From Thermopolyspora sp044507605 (lineage in GTDB: Bacteria > Actinomycetota > Actinomycetes > Streptosporangiales > Streptosporangiaceae): 64,000 nt of DNA. The stretch's first letter is position 1, and every line of letters starts with the position of its first letter. The position numbers and the translations under genes are program-made. A model generated the notes under the pieces. It did not search any database and was not told the origin of the DNA. It saw only the letters and a program-made list of their open reading frames with translations. The stretch lies in the NCBI GenBank assembly GCA_044507605.1, contig JBIQJI010000005.1, forward strand, positions 62,001-126,000, written 5' to 3'. Positions 1-7,426 of the stretch are shown piece after piece.

Positions 1-229
1 GTTCTCCTCTTGCGCCGTCCTGTCCGACAATCGTATGGTCAGACGGCAGGTCAATGAGTCGACACGGGGGACCCGACGCCGGGTACACCCTCGACCGTCT
101 CGTCACGTACAGAGGGGGTTGTCATGTCCGGCGCGGGCGCAGGCGGATCGCAGGTCGTCCAGACGTTCCTCCACGAGGACGCGTGACCGCGGGCCCGGGC
201 ACGGTTCCACGACCTCTAAGGAGTCACCT
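1..229. other. upstream region, no gene recognised
   Basis: No coding signal is convincing here. The segment tcgtatggtca (31-41) matches 8 of 11 positions of ttgtatgacaa (1910-1920), the core of an inverted repeat between the second and third genes of the cluster. It may therefore be a copy of the same operator in the promoter of the first gene. A clear ribosome binding site (taaggag, 217-223) precedes the ATG at 230. Confidence 0.3.
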
Positions 230-1000
230 ATGGCGCTCACCGCCCGGCAGGAAGAGATCAAAGCGGAGTTCATCCGGGTCCGCGGAGTCTGGAACGACAC
301 CTGGCAGTCGATCCTGGAGCTCGACGCGGAGTTCCTCGCGGCGTACCTGGACTTCTCGGCCGTCCCCTGGCGGAAGAGCCACCTCGACGACAAGGTCAAG
401 GAGTTCGTCTACATCGCCATCGACGCCAACGCGACGCACATGTACCTCCCCGGGGTACGCCAGCACATCAGGGCCGCCCTCAAGCTCGGCGCGACCCCCC
501 AGGAGATCATGGAGGTGCTGGAGCTCAGCGCGACCCTCGGCATCCACGCCATGAACATCGGCGTGCCGATCCTGGTCGAGGTGCTGGAGGAGAAGGGCCT
601 GCGCACCGGCCCGGCGCCGCTCGACGAGCGTCAGGAGCGGCTCAAGGCGGAGTTCACCAAGACCCGCGGCTACTGGCACGCGTTCTGGGACGAGATGCTG
701 GAGCTCGACCCCGAGCTGTTCGCGGCCTACACCGACTTCTCCTCCGTGCCGTGGCGCACCGGCACGCTGGAGCCGAAGGTCAAGGAGTTCATCTACATCG
801 CGTTCGACACCGCGGCGACCCACCTCTACGTCAAGGGCCTCAAACTGCACATCGAGAACGCCATCGGCTACGGCGCCACCGCGCAGGAGATCCTGGAGGT
901 CATGGAGATCGCCAGCGTGCTCGGCATCCACGCCGTCACCGCGTGCGCCCCGATCCTGGCCGAAGAGGCCGCGAACCCCGAGAACCGGCCCTCCGCCTGA
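230..1000 (+). CDS. Tandem carboxymuconolactone decarboxylase (CMD/AhpD-fold) domain protein
   Basis: The 256-residue protein holds two homologous CMD-like halves, about residues 5-120 and 133-246. Each carries the blocks DFS(A/S)VPWR, KVKEF(V/I)YIA and LGIHA. The usual redox CxxC of AhpD-type members is absent: the equivalent stretches read DANATH (65-70) and DTAATH (193-198), so a thiol peroxidase role is unlikely and a decarboxylase or lactone-processing role is possible. The ATG at 230 is chosen because taaggag sits 6 bases upstream; an in-frame extension to 35 has no such site and reads as noise. It is the first gene of a six-gene plus-strand cluster whose other members are also small-molecule catabolic enzymes. 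The substrate cannot be deduced. Confidence 0.85.
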   Translation: MALTARQEEIKAEFIRVRGVWNDTWQSILELDAEFLAAYLDFSAVPWRKSHLDDKVKEFVYIAIDANATHMYLPGVRQHIRAALKLGATPQEIMEVLELSATLGIHAMNIGVPILVEVLEEKGLRTGPAPLDERQERLKAEFTKTRGYWHAFWDEMLELDPELFAAYTDFSSVPWRTGTLEPKVKEFIYIAFDTAATHLYVKGLKLHIENAIGYGATAQEILEVMEIASVLGIHAVTACAPILAEEAANPENRPSA

Positions 1001-1096
1001 ACCGGGCCCCTACGCATGATCCCATCGCGCCCGGCCATCGCCCGCCGGTGGCGGAAAGGAAACAGTCATGTGCGATTCGCGTCCAGGAGGTAGTCG

Positions 1097-1906
1097 ATGA
1101 GCGACGCGACGTACGAGGTGATCGCGCTCCGGTACGGGACCCGCATGGGGGACAAGGCGGAGATCTACCTCAACTACCACATCTACGGCGAGCCGAATCA
1201 GCCGCTCGGGATGGACTACTACTGCTGGGTGGCCCGCAACGCCGAGCGCACGGTCGTCATCGACACCGGCTTCGGGCCGGTGGGCGGCGCCCGCAGGCGG
1301 CGGACCACGCTGGTCCCGCCGCTGGAGGCGCTGGCCCGGATCGGCGTGGAGGCGGCGACGGTGCCGCAGGTGGTGGTCACGCACGGCCACTACGACCACA
1401 TCGGCAACCTGGCGGGCTTCCCGGCGGCCGAGGTGATCATGACGCGGCGCGAGTTCGCGTTCTGGACCGGCCCGATGGCGCGGCGGCCGCAGTTCGCCTG
1501 GTCGGCGGAGGAGAGCGAGACCGCGCACCTGTGCGAGATCCGCGAGCAGGGCCGCATGACGCTCGTCGACGCGCCGTACCAGGTGGCGCCCGGCATCGAG
1601 GTGGTGCCGGTCGGCGGGCACACTCCGGGGCAGGCCATCGTGCTGGTCGCCACCCCGGAGGGTCAGACGGTGCTCGCCTCCGACTCGGCGCACTACTACG
1701 AGGAGATCGAGCGCGACCGGCCGTTCGCGTACGTCGCGGACCTGGAGGCGATGTACCGCGCCTTCGATCTGCTGAAGGAGATCGCCGCGGAGCCGGGTCG
1801 CGTCATCGTGGCCGGCCACGACCCGGAGGTGATGCGGCGGTTCCCGGCGCTCGAAGGCGTCGACGCGGGTCTCGCGGTCCGCGTCGGCGGGGTAAAACGT
1901 GCGTGA
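1097..1906 (+). CDS. MBL-fold metallo-hydrolase, N-acyl-homoserine-lactonase-like
   Basis: A 269-residue metallo-beta-lactamase-fold hydrolase. The metal motif HGHYDH is at residues 96-101, followed by further expected ligands in VGGHTPGQ, SDSAHYYEE and VAGHDPE near the C-terminus. Enzymes of this subgroup hydrolyse lactones or other esters using two metal ions. No signal peptide is visible, so it should be cytoplasmic. A strong aggagg ribosome site (1085-1090) precedes the ATG. Lying between a CMD-domain gene and a hydroxyisobutyrate-dehydrogenase-family gene, it may open a lactone intermediate of the same pathway. Quorum quenching is an alternative reading, but the catabolic neighbours make it less likely. 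Confidence 0.85.
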   Translation: MSDATYEVIALRYGTRMGDKAEIYLNYHIYGEPNQPLGMDYYCWVARNAERTVVIDTGFGPVGGARRRRTTLVPPLEALARIGVEAATVPQVVVTHGHYDHIGNLAGFPAAEVIMTRREFAFWTGPMARRPQFAWSAEESETAHLCEIREQGRMTLVDAPYQVAPGIEVVPVGGHTPGQAIVLVATPEGQTVLASDSAHYYEEIERDRPFAYVADLEAMYRAFDLLKEIAAEPGRVIVAGHDPEVMRRFPALEGVDAGLAVRVGGVKRA

Positions 1907-1907
1907 T

Positions 1908-1925
1908 ATTGTATGACAATCATAC
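1908..1925. promoter_or_regulatory. overlapping inverted repeats, candidate GntR/FCD-type operator
   Basis: Two overlapping perfect inverted repeats fill the gap before the next gene: attgt-atg-acaat (1908-1920) and gtatga-caa-tcatac (1911-1925). TTGT-n3-ACAA resembles operators of FCD-subfamily GntR repressors of catabolic operons, but no GntR gene lies in the window. A related, weaker site is at 31-41. Confidence 0.45.
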
Positions 1926-1952
1926 GTGGAGTTGGGGAGGAGCGGATCGCCA

Positions 1953-2849
1953 ATGAGCGGACGGCGCGTCGGATTCATCGGGCTCGGGAACATGGGCGGC
2001 CGCATCACCAGACGCATCGTCGACGGCGGGCACCCGGTGCTCGGCTTCGACCTGGACGCCACCCGGGCCCCCGCCGCCGGTGCCACCGCCGCGGCCACGA
2101 TCACGCAGGTCGTCGCCGAAAGCGACATCGTGCTGCTCTCCCTCCCCGACAGCAAGGCGGTCGAGTCGGTCGTCCTCGGCGACTCCGGCATCCTGGCCAC
2201 CGCCCGGGCCGGGCAGGTCGTGGTGGACCTCAGCACCGCGGCCCCCAGCTCCACCAGGAAGCTGCACGCGGCCCTCGCCGAGCGCGGCGTGGACTACCTC
2301 GACGCCGGCATCTCCGGCGGCGCCGCCGCCGCGGAGAAGGGCACGCTCACCATCATGGCGGGCGGCTCGGCCACGGTGCTGGAGGGCCTCGGCTGGCTGT
2401 TCGCCACCTTCGCCGCCAAGGTGTTCTTCATGGGCGAAAGCGGCGCCGGCCACACGGCCAAGCTGCTCAACAACTTCCTCAACGCCGTCAGCCTGTCGGC
2501 GACCGCCGAGGTCATGGTGGCCGCCCGCAAGGCCGGGCTGGACCTGAAGACCCTGCTCGACGTGCTCAACGCGAGCAGCGGCGTCAACTTCGCGACGCTC
2601 AACCGCTTCCCGCACATCATCGAGGGCGACTACCTGGAGGGCGGCCTCACCGGCGCCCTGATGATGAAGGACGTGATCTTGTACGTCGACCATCTGCACG
2701 AGCTCGGCGTCCCCACCCTCAACGCCGCCGGCCCGATGGCCAGCTTCGGCCTGGCCAACAGCACCGGGTACGTCGGCCTCATCAGCAACCGTGTCGTCGA
2801 CGCCATCGGCGACGTCGCGGGCGGCGTGCGCCTGTACGACGAGCGGTGA
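1953..2849 (+). CDS. NAD(P)-dependent oxidoreductase, 3-hydroxyisobutyrate dehydrogenase family
   Basis: This 298-residue beta-hydroxyacid dehydrogenase opens with the Rossmann signature GFIGLGNMGG (about 7-16). It carries the family substrate-loop block ISGGAAAAEKGT and the catalytic-lysine region GHTAKLLNNFLN. Family members oxidise or reduce beta-hydroxy acids such as 3-hydroxyisobutyrate, tartronate semialdehyde or D-glycerate. The ATG at 1953 follows ggggagg with proper spacing and is preferred over a start at 1926, which lies only just beyond the inverted repeat. It is the third gene of the cluster, with a family relative two genes downstream at 3708. Both are probably cytoplasmic; the substrate is unknown. 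Confidence 0.85.
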   Translation: MSGRRVGFIGLGNMGGRITRRIVDGGHPVLGFDLDATRAPAAGATAAATITQVVAESDIVLLSLPDSKAVESVVLGDSGILATARAGQVVVDLSTAAPSSTRKLHAALAERGVDYLDAGISGGAAAAEKGTLTIMAGGSATVLEGLGWLFATFAAKVFFMGESGAGHTAKLLNNFLNAVSLSATAEVMVAARKAGLDLKTLLDVLNASSGVNFATLNRFPHIIEGDYLEGGLTGALMMKDVILYVDHLHELGVPTLNAAGPMASFGLANSTGYVGLISNRVVDAIGDVAGGVRLYDER

Positions 2850-2868
2850 TCCAAGCGAAAGGCGAGAT

Positions 2869-3264
2869 ATGAAGATCATTCGTGGCCGTGCCCCTGGCGG
2901 CGTGGCGGAGCAGCGGTCGGACACCTTCACCGGCGTCGTCTGGGGAGACCCCGTCCTGCCGCGCACCGACGACGTGACGATCAACAACGTGTTCTTCCCG
3001 CCCTGCGCCCGCACCAACTGGCACCGGCACGAGCGCGGCCAGATCCTGCACGTCACCGCGGGCAGCGGGTTCGTGTGCGCACAGGGCGAGGAGCAGCAGC
3101 GGCTCGGCGTCGGCGACACCGTGTGGGTGCCGCCGGGCGAGATGCACTGGCACGGCGCGAGCGCCGACGGTTTCCTGCTCCATCTGGCCGTGTCGCTCGG
3201 CACGACCGAGTGGCACGGACCGGTCGGCGACGACGAGTACGGCGCCGCCGGCAGGGTGGCGTGA
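2869..3264 (+). CDS. Small cupin-domain protein
   Basis: A 131-residue single-domain cupin. Motif 1 is seen as TNWHRHERGQILHVTAG and motif 2 as GDTVWVPPGEMHWHGA, supplying the usual His/Glu metal ligands on a beta-barrel. Such proteins often act as isomerases, dioxygenases or decarboxylases on small acids, or only bind ligands. ATG at 2869 lies 19 bases after the previous stop, behind aaaggcgag. Its place between two hydroxyacid dehydrogenases and next to a CMD-domain gene suggests it shares a pathway with them; this RmlC-like cupin plus CMD pairing is frequent in catabolic clusters. No specific activity can be assigned. Confidence 0.8.
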   Translation: MKIIRGRAPGGVAEQRSDTFTGVVWGDPVLPRTDDVTINNVFFPPCARTNWHRHERGQILHVTAGSGFVCAQGEEQQRLGVGDTVWVPPGEMHWHGASADGFLLHLAVSLGTTEWHGPVGDDEYGAAGRVA

Positions 3265-3319
3265 CCCGGCCGGGGGCGGCCCGCCACGGCTTTCCGCGAA
3301 CGAGGATTGGGGTAGGAGT

Positions 3320-3715
3320 ATGACCGTTCAGCAGACCGGCGAACGCTTCGCACGCGGTCTTGAAGTGCGCCGCGAGGTGCTGGGCTCCGCGCACGTGGAC
3401 CGCTCACTGTCACAGGTGTCCGACTTCAGCCGGCCCGCCCAGGAGCTCGTCACCGAGAACGTCTGGGGTGCGGTCTGGACCCGCCAAGGGCTCGACCGCA
3501 GGACCCGCAGCCTGTTGAACCTGGCCATGCTCACCGCGCTCAACCGCATGCACGAGTTCGCCGTGCACGTGCGAGGCGCCATCAACAACGGGTGCACCGA
3601 GGAGGAGATCCAGGAGACCCTGCTGCAGACCATGGTCTACTGCGGCGCGCCCGCGGCGCTGGAGTCGTTCCGGGTCGCCGAGCAGACCCTGAAGGAGGTC
3701 CGCGGGCATGACTGA
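3320..3715 (+). CDS. Carboxymuconolactone decarboxylase family protein (PcaC-like)
   Basis: A 131-residue single CMD domain close in length and pattern to 4-carboxymuconolactone decarboxylase. It has VWGAVWTRQGLDRRTRSL, then ALNRMHEFAVHVRGAINNG and the C-terminal YCGAPAALES. It lacks CxxC. Genuine PcaC works in protocatechuate breakdown, but no other pca gene (PcaB, PcaD, PcaG/H) is present here, so a homologous reaction on another beta-keto acid or lactone is more likely. The ATG at 3320 is preceded by gaggattgggg. Its end overlaps the start of the next dehydrogenase by 8 bases, showing translational coupling. Confidence 0.82.
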   Translation: MTVQQTGERFARGLEVRREVLGSAHVDRSLSQVSDFSRPAQELVTENVWGAVWTRQGLDRRTRSLLNLAMLTALNRMHEFAVHVRGAINNGCTEEEIQETLLQTMVYCGAPAALESFRVAEQTLKEVRGHD

Positions 3716-4646
3716 CGCCGCCGCCGGCGGCACCGCCACCGGCTCCGGTATCGGCCCCGGCACCGTCGTCGGTTTCGTCGGCCTGGGCAACATGGGCTTC
3801 CCGATGGCCGGCCGGCTCGCCGAGGCCGGCTACCTCGTGCGCGGATTCGACATCGACCCGGCGGCGCGGGAGCGGTTCGCGAAGGCGACCGGAGCGGTCG
3901 CGGCCGAGACGCCGGCCGAGGCGGCCGGCGGCGCGACCGTGGTCGTGCTGATGCTGCCGAGCTCGCCTGTCGTCGACGCCGTGCTCGTCGGCGACGGCCT
4001 GCTGGACCGCCTGGCGCCGGGCACGATCCTGGTCGACATGGGCTCCTCGGAGCCGATGCGCACCCGCGACCTGGCCGCCCGCGCCGCCTCGCGCGGCGTC
4101 GCGATGGTCGACGCCCCGGTCTCCGGCGGGGTCGCGGGCGCCAAGGCCGGCACCCTCACCATCATGGCCGGGGGAGACGCCGAGCCGGTCGAGACCGTGC
4201 GCGGCCTTCTCGGTGTCCTCGGCCGGAAGATCCTGCACGTCGGCCCGGTCGGCGCCGGTCACGCCCTCAAGGCCCTCAACAACCTGCTCTCGGCGACGCA
4301 CCTGCTGGTCACCTCCGAGGCGATGCTCGCCGGGCAGGAGTTCGGCCTCGACCCGGCGGTCATGCTGGAGGCGATCAACGGCTCCAGCGGCCGCAGCGGC
4401 TCCTCCGAGACCAAGTGGCCCCGCTTCATGCTCACCCGCGGCTTCGACTCGGGCTTCGGCCTGCGGCTGATGCTGAAGGACATGCGCATCGCGGTCGGCC
4501 TCGCCCGGGCCGTGGGCCGCCCGTCGAGGCTGGGCGAGGCCGCCGCCGAGCTCTGGGCCGAGGCGGCCGACCGGCTGCCGCCGACCGCCGACCACACCGA
4601 GATCGTCCGCTGGCTCGAAGCCGAGCACGACACACCGGAGACGTGA
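3708..4646 (+). CDS. NAD(P)-dependent oxidoreductase, 3-hydroxyisobutyrate dehydrogenase family (second copy)
   Basis: A 312-residue relative of the 1953 gene. After a Gly/Ala/Thr-rich N-terminal tail of about 18 residues comes VVGFVGLGNMGFPMAGRL (NAD-binding), VDAPVSGGVAGAKAGT (substrate loop) and GHALKALNNLLSA with the catalytic Lys. The gene overlaps the preceding CMD gene by 8 bases and ends the plus-strand cluster. Two non-identical beta-hydroxyacid dehydrogenases in one operon could act on successive intermediates or opposite stereoisomers. Direct repeats follow immediately downstream, and the next gene is convergent. Confidence 0.85.
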   Translation: MTDAAAGGTATGSGIGPGTVVGFVGLGNMGFPMAGRLAEAGYLVRGFDIDPAARERFAKATGAVAAETPAEAAGGATVVVLMLPSSPVVDAVLVGDGLLDRLAPGTILVDMGSSEPMRTRDLAARAASRGVAMVDAPVSGGVAGAKAGTLTIMAGGDAEPVETVRGLLGVLGRKILHVGPVGAGHALKALNNLLSATHLLVTSEAMLAGQEFGLDPAVMLEAINGSSGRSGSSETKWPRFMLTRGFDSGFGLRLMLKDMRIAVGLARAVGRPSRLGEAAAELWAEAADRLPPTADHTEIVRWLEAEHDTPET

Positions 4647-4654
4647 GGCGGGCG

Positions 4655-4713
4655 GTCCGCGTCGGGCCGCCGCAGCCGTCGGCCCGTCCGCGTCGGGCCG
4701 TCCGCGTCAGCCC
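4655..4713. repeat. short direct repeats between convergent genes
   Basis: The 15-mer gtccgcgtcgggccg occurs at 4655 and 4686, and a one-mismatch copy at 4700. The last copy covers the end of the convergent VOC gene. It may form part of a transcription end; no strong hairpin is evident. Confidence 0.5.
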
Positions 4714-5126
4714 GCGATCCGCTGCTGCAGCCGCACGGTGTTGCCCGAAGGGTCGCGGAACGCCGAGTCGCGTACGCCCCACGGCCGGTCGATGGGCTCC
4801 TGCAGGACCTCGGCGCCCGACTCGCGCACCCGCTCGAACGCCGAGTCGACATCGTCGGTGCCGAAGACGATCATCGGCAGCGCGCCCTTGACGAGCAGCT
4901 CCCGCAGGGCGTCGCCGTCGGCCCGGGACCGGCCGGCGTGCGGCGGGGAGAGCACGAACTCCAGGTCCGGCTGGGCCGGGCCGACCAGGGTGACCCAGCG
5001 GAACTCGCCGGCCCCGACGTCGTTGCGGACTTCGAGGCCCAGCGCGTCGCGGTAGAAGGCGAGCGAGGCGTCCAGGTCGTCGACGGTGATGTGGCAGTGC
5101 TGAAGTGTGATCATCATGTCGCTCAC
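4707..5126 (-). CDS. VOC (glyoxalase/bleomycin-resistance fold) family protein
   Basis: A 139-residue vicinal-oxygen-chelate protein. The first beta-alpha-beta module starts HCHITVDDLDASLAFYRDALGLEV, giving a metal-ligand His, and the second ends DRPWGVRDSAFRDPSGNTVRL with the expected aspartate/glutamate-type region. Such proteins bind a divalent metal and act as lyases, dioxygenases or drug-binding proteins. The listed start is GTG; an ATG three codons in (5117), preceded by ggtgag, is an equally good choice. It lies downstream of the arabinofuranosidase gene, separated by a strong hairpin, so is probably transcribed on its own. The substrate is unknown. Confidence 0.78.
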   Translation of the reverse strand: MSDMMITLQHCHITVDDLDASLAFYRDALGLEVRNDVGAGEFRWVTLVGPAQPDLEFVLSPPHAGRSRADGDALRELLVKGALPMIVFGTDDVDSAFERVRESGAEVLQEPIDRPWGVRDSAFRDPSGNTVRLQQRIAG

Positions 5127-5200
5127 CGTAGGACGTCGGCGGCCTGGCCCGCTTCTCCGTTCCTGACCGTTTCGCCGCCCCGGCCGCCGCAGAACGACGG

Positions 5201-5233
5201 GGAGCCGCTCCCCCGGGACGAGGGAGCGGCTCC
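5201..5233 (-). terminator. strong hairpin after the arabinofuranosidase gene
   Basis: A perfect 12-bp stem (ggagccgctccc / gggagcggctcc, 5201-5212 and 5222-5233) with a 9-base loop starts 17 bases beyond the stop of the minus-strand GH54 gene. No T-run is needed for such terminators in actinomycetes. Confidence 0.7.
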
Positions 5234-5249
5234 GGGGCGCCGTGGGCGG

Positions 5250-6815
5250 TCAGACCCAGGGCTGTCCGACGATCCAGCTCACGTCGTCGGACCAGTAGGA
5301 GGAGTTGTCGAAGTCGTGCGAGCCGCCGTTGCTGGCGATGTAGACGACGTTCGCGTAGTGGCGCAGATACCGGTCGGGGTAGTTGTACGAGGCGAACGAG
5401 GTGCCCTGGCCGTTCTTGCCGGGCTGCGGGCAGAACGTCGCGTCGGCGGCGAACAGCGAGCTGCCGTCGTCGCGCTGCCGGTAGACGTGGTAGTTCTGGT
5501 GCCGCAGGTAGTCACCCGGGTAGTTGCGGGACTCGAACGACACGCACGAGCTGTTGGCCAGGCCGGGGTGCACGATCCACGTGGCGTCGCTCTTGTCGGT
5601 CGAGCCGCTCGACGAGTTGATCACCGAGGTGATGGCCTCGTCGTTGTAGTGGCGGATGTAGCGGTCGGTGCAGCAGGGCGTGGTCGCGCGCAGCGAGATG
5701 GCCGCGCCGGGCGTGAGGGTGCCGTCGTGGGAGGAATCGCCGCCCGACGTCGCGTAGCCCGCGGCGACGATGTTGGCCTGCACGGCGTTCTCGGTGGAGT
5801 TGGAGGGGTAGCCGGAGGTCATGACGCCCTCGTAGAAGGTGCCGGCGGCGCCGACGCTGTTGTCGCCGCCGATGCCGAGGATGATGGCGCCTTCCTTCTT
5901 CATCGGGTTGTAGCCCGGCACGTTCGGGCGGGGCCCGTCGTAGAAGGTGGACAGGCCGCCCGACTGGGCGTTGCCGCCGCGGATGGCCCAGTGGTTCGGC
6001 TCACCCTTGATGATGGCCGTCAGGAACCGGTGGCTGATGCTGGGGTCATTGGCGTTGTAGTGCTGGTTGACGCCGGAGAACAGGCCGTTCTCCAGGTCGG
6101 CCATGATCCACGGGCCGTTGCCGCTGCCGTAGCCCCAGACCTTGATGTTGCCGAAGTAGATGGCCTCCATCGTGCCGTTGCCGTTGTCGCGGCTGTTGGT
6201 CTCGGCGTTGCCGTAGTCGAAGCAGCAGCCGCCGTTGTAGTGCGTGCCGTCGAAGATGGCGTACATGCCTTCGGGCTGGTCGCCTGTGGCGATGCCGTTG
6301 GTGTTGTTGTTGCGGTAGCCGGTGCCGGGGGAGACGTAGACGCCGTAGGCCTTGTGGCCGTTGATGGTGATGGGCGCCGCGGTGGCGACCGCGAGGTTGT
6401 CGTATCCGCCCGGGGCGGGGCCGGAGAATCCGCCGGGCGGCGCCTGGGTGAGGTGGTTGCCCCGCCCCGACTGGTCGTAGATCTTGCTGATGAGGCAGGT
6501 CGTGCCGGAGCAGAACGAATCCTGCGCGGCGGCGTTGGCGTAGCCGCCCGTGCTCAGCACGCCGATGTCGCGGGTGGCGTTGTCGGAGGTGCGGCGCACC
6601 TGGTAGAGCGGGCCGTTGTACGACGCGTACAGGGCGCGGGTCGTGCTGTGGGCGGCCACGCACGGCGTGCCGCCCGAGGCGTAGATGTCACACGGACCCG
6701 TCGCGGCCTGTGAGGGGGTGGAGACACCGGCCACCAGGCCGGCCGCGAGCGCGACGGTCGCACCCGCGGACAACAGTGTTCTTTTCAGGTGCCGAAATCT
6801 GGACGCGGAGAACAT
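5250..6815 (-). CDS. abfB: Secreted alpha-L-arabinofuranosidase B (GH54 with CBM42)
   Basis: Releases terminal arabinofuranosyl units from arabinoxylan and arabinan outside the cell. The 521-residue product has a signal peptide (KRT at 11-13, hydrophobic core, cleavage near SQA-A at 37). A GH54 catalytic domain follows (about 40-350; GPCDIYASGGTPCVAAHSTTRAL, DQSGRGNHLTQAPPGG, GTMEAIYFGN with the likely nucleophile Glu, ILGIGGDNS with the likely acid/base Asp). The end is an arabinose-binding CBM42 beta-trefoil with repeated R(F/Y)IRHYN/YLRHQNY-type blocks. ATG at 6815 follows agagg with 6-base spacing; a TTG two codons earlier is less likely. An 18-bp palindrome at 6986-7003 is a candidate operator. 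The length is normal for the family. Confidence 0.92.
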   Translation of the reverse strand: MFSASRFRHLKRTLLSAGATVALAAGLVAGVSTPSQAATGPCDIYASGGTPCVAAHSTTRALYASYNGPLYQVRRTSDNATRDIGVLSTGGYANAAAQDSFCSGTTCLISKIYDQSGRGNHLTQAPPGGFSGPAPGGYDNLAVATAAPITINGHKAYGVYVSPGTGYRNNNTNGIATGDQPEGMYAIFDGTHYNGGCCFDYGNAETNSRDNGNGTMEAIYFGNIKVWGYGSGNGPWIMADLENGLFSGVNQHYNANDPSISHRFLTAIIKGEPNHWAIRGGNAQSGGLSTFYDGPRPNVPGYNPMKKEGAIILGIGGDNSVGAAGTFYEGVMTSGYPSNSTENAVQANIVAAGYATSGGDSSHDGTLTPGAAISLRATTPCCTDRYIRHYNDEAITSVINSSSGSTDKSDATWIVHPGLANSSCVSFESRNYPGDYLRHQNYHVYRQRDDGSSLFAADATFCPQPGKNGQGTSFASYNYPDRYLRHYANVVYIASNGGSHDFDNSSYWSDDVSWIVGQPWV

Positions 6816-6985
6816 GCGCAACCTCTGCTTTCACATGGGGGACGGCATGGGGGGACAGCGCGAATGCCAAGGATTTTGCGGGCGGGACACCCCTGCCGAA
6901 GGGTGTGGTAAATCGCCGCGCGAGTGACCGCGGCCAATACCCCGCCGACCTGCGACATCGCGGACAGGGATGCGGTAGGGGGCGC

Positions 6986-7003
6986 ATTGTTAACGTTAAC
7001 AAT
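6986..7003. promoter_or_regulatory. 18-bp perfect palindrome, LacI-family-type operator
   Basis: The sequence attgttaac followed by its exact complement (6986-7003) lies about 170 bases upstream of the arabinofuranosidase start. The paired GTTAAC half-sites and central CG are typical of LacI-family sugar-responsive repressors. No LacI gene is in the window, so control would be in trans. Confidence 0.65.
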
Positions 7004-7078
7004 TGTGGTGCCTATAGGCCTCCGGGAGGTGGGTGTGTGGGGTTGATGCGCCTACTATGAACCGCAAGCCATGTTACG

Positions 7079-7354
7079 TCAAGGTGTGCCGGAAATTATG
7101 AAACATTCAGAGTTATGGCCGATAAAGCCGGTAGCCGGAGACGTGGGAACGCCCCGCTCGGCGAGCGGCACCGCCATCCGGCCGGTGCCGATCGCGAACT
7201 CCAGCGCCGGCCCGTCTCCCGCGAGCGCCGCGAGGCGGTTCACGGCCGGCCCCACGACCTCCGGTGCGAACATCCCGGTGCCGGGCGTGTCATAGCGCCG
7301 CGCGGTCTCGGCGTCCCACATGTCGTCCTGGTCCATGGGGCCCACCGTGGTCAC
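7079..7354 (-). pseudogene. 5' fragment of a SAM-dependent methyltransferase gene
   Basis: The first about 69 codons read as the start of a class I methyltransferase: MWDAETARRYDTPGTGMFAPEVV, then LEFAIGTGRMAVPLAERGV. This covers SAM motif I (E-F-A-I-G-T-G-R) and the beta2 region. After GV at about 7147 the reading changes to unrelated sequence and stops at 7079, leaving 91 codons against roughly 240-260 in intact relatives. The DNA from 7071 to 7140 is visibly poorer in G+C than its surroundings, consistent with a deletion or rearrangement junction. It is probably non-functional, as it lacks most of the fold. The true start may be the ATG at 7336. Confidence 0.6.
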
Positions 7355-7426
7355 GGCCAGGCGCCTTGTCCGACGATGTCAGGACCGCTTCAGGACCGCG
7401 CGGCGCGGGCGGCCGGCCGGGGTCGG

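Noticed and set aside
3320..3715. A protocatechuate (pca) operon
   Set aside because: Only the CMD-family gene is suggestive; no PcaG/H, PcaB, PcaD or CoA-transferase genes are present.
4938..6713. A 591-codon plus-strand frame opposite the arabinofuranosidase gene
   Set aside because: Val/Gly/Ala/Arg simple sequence produced by reading antisense to a real GH54 gene.
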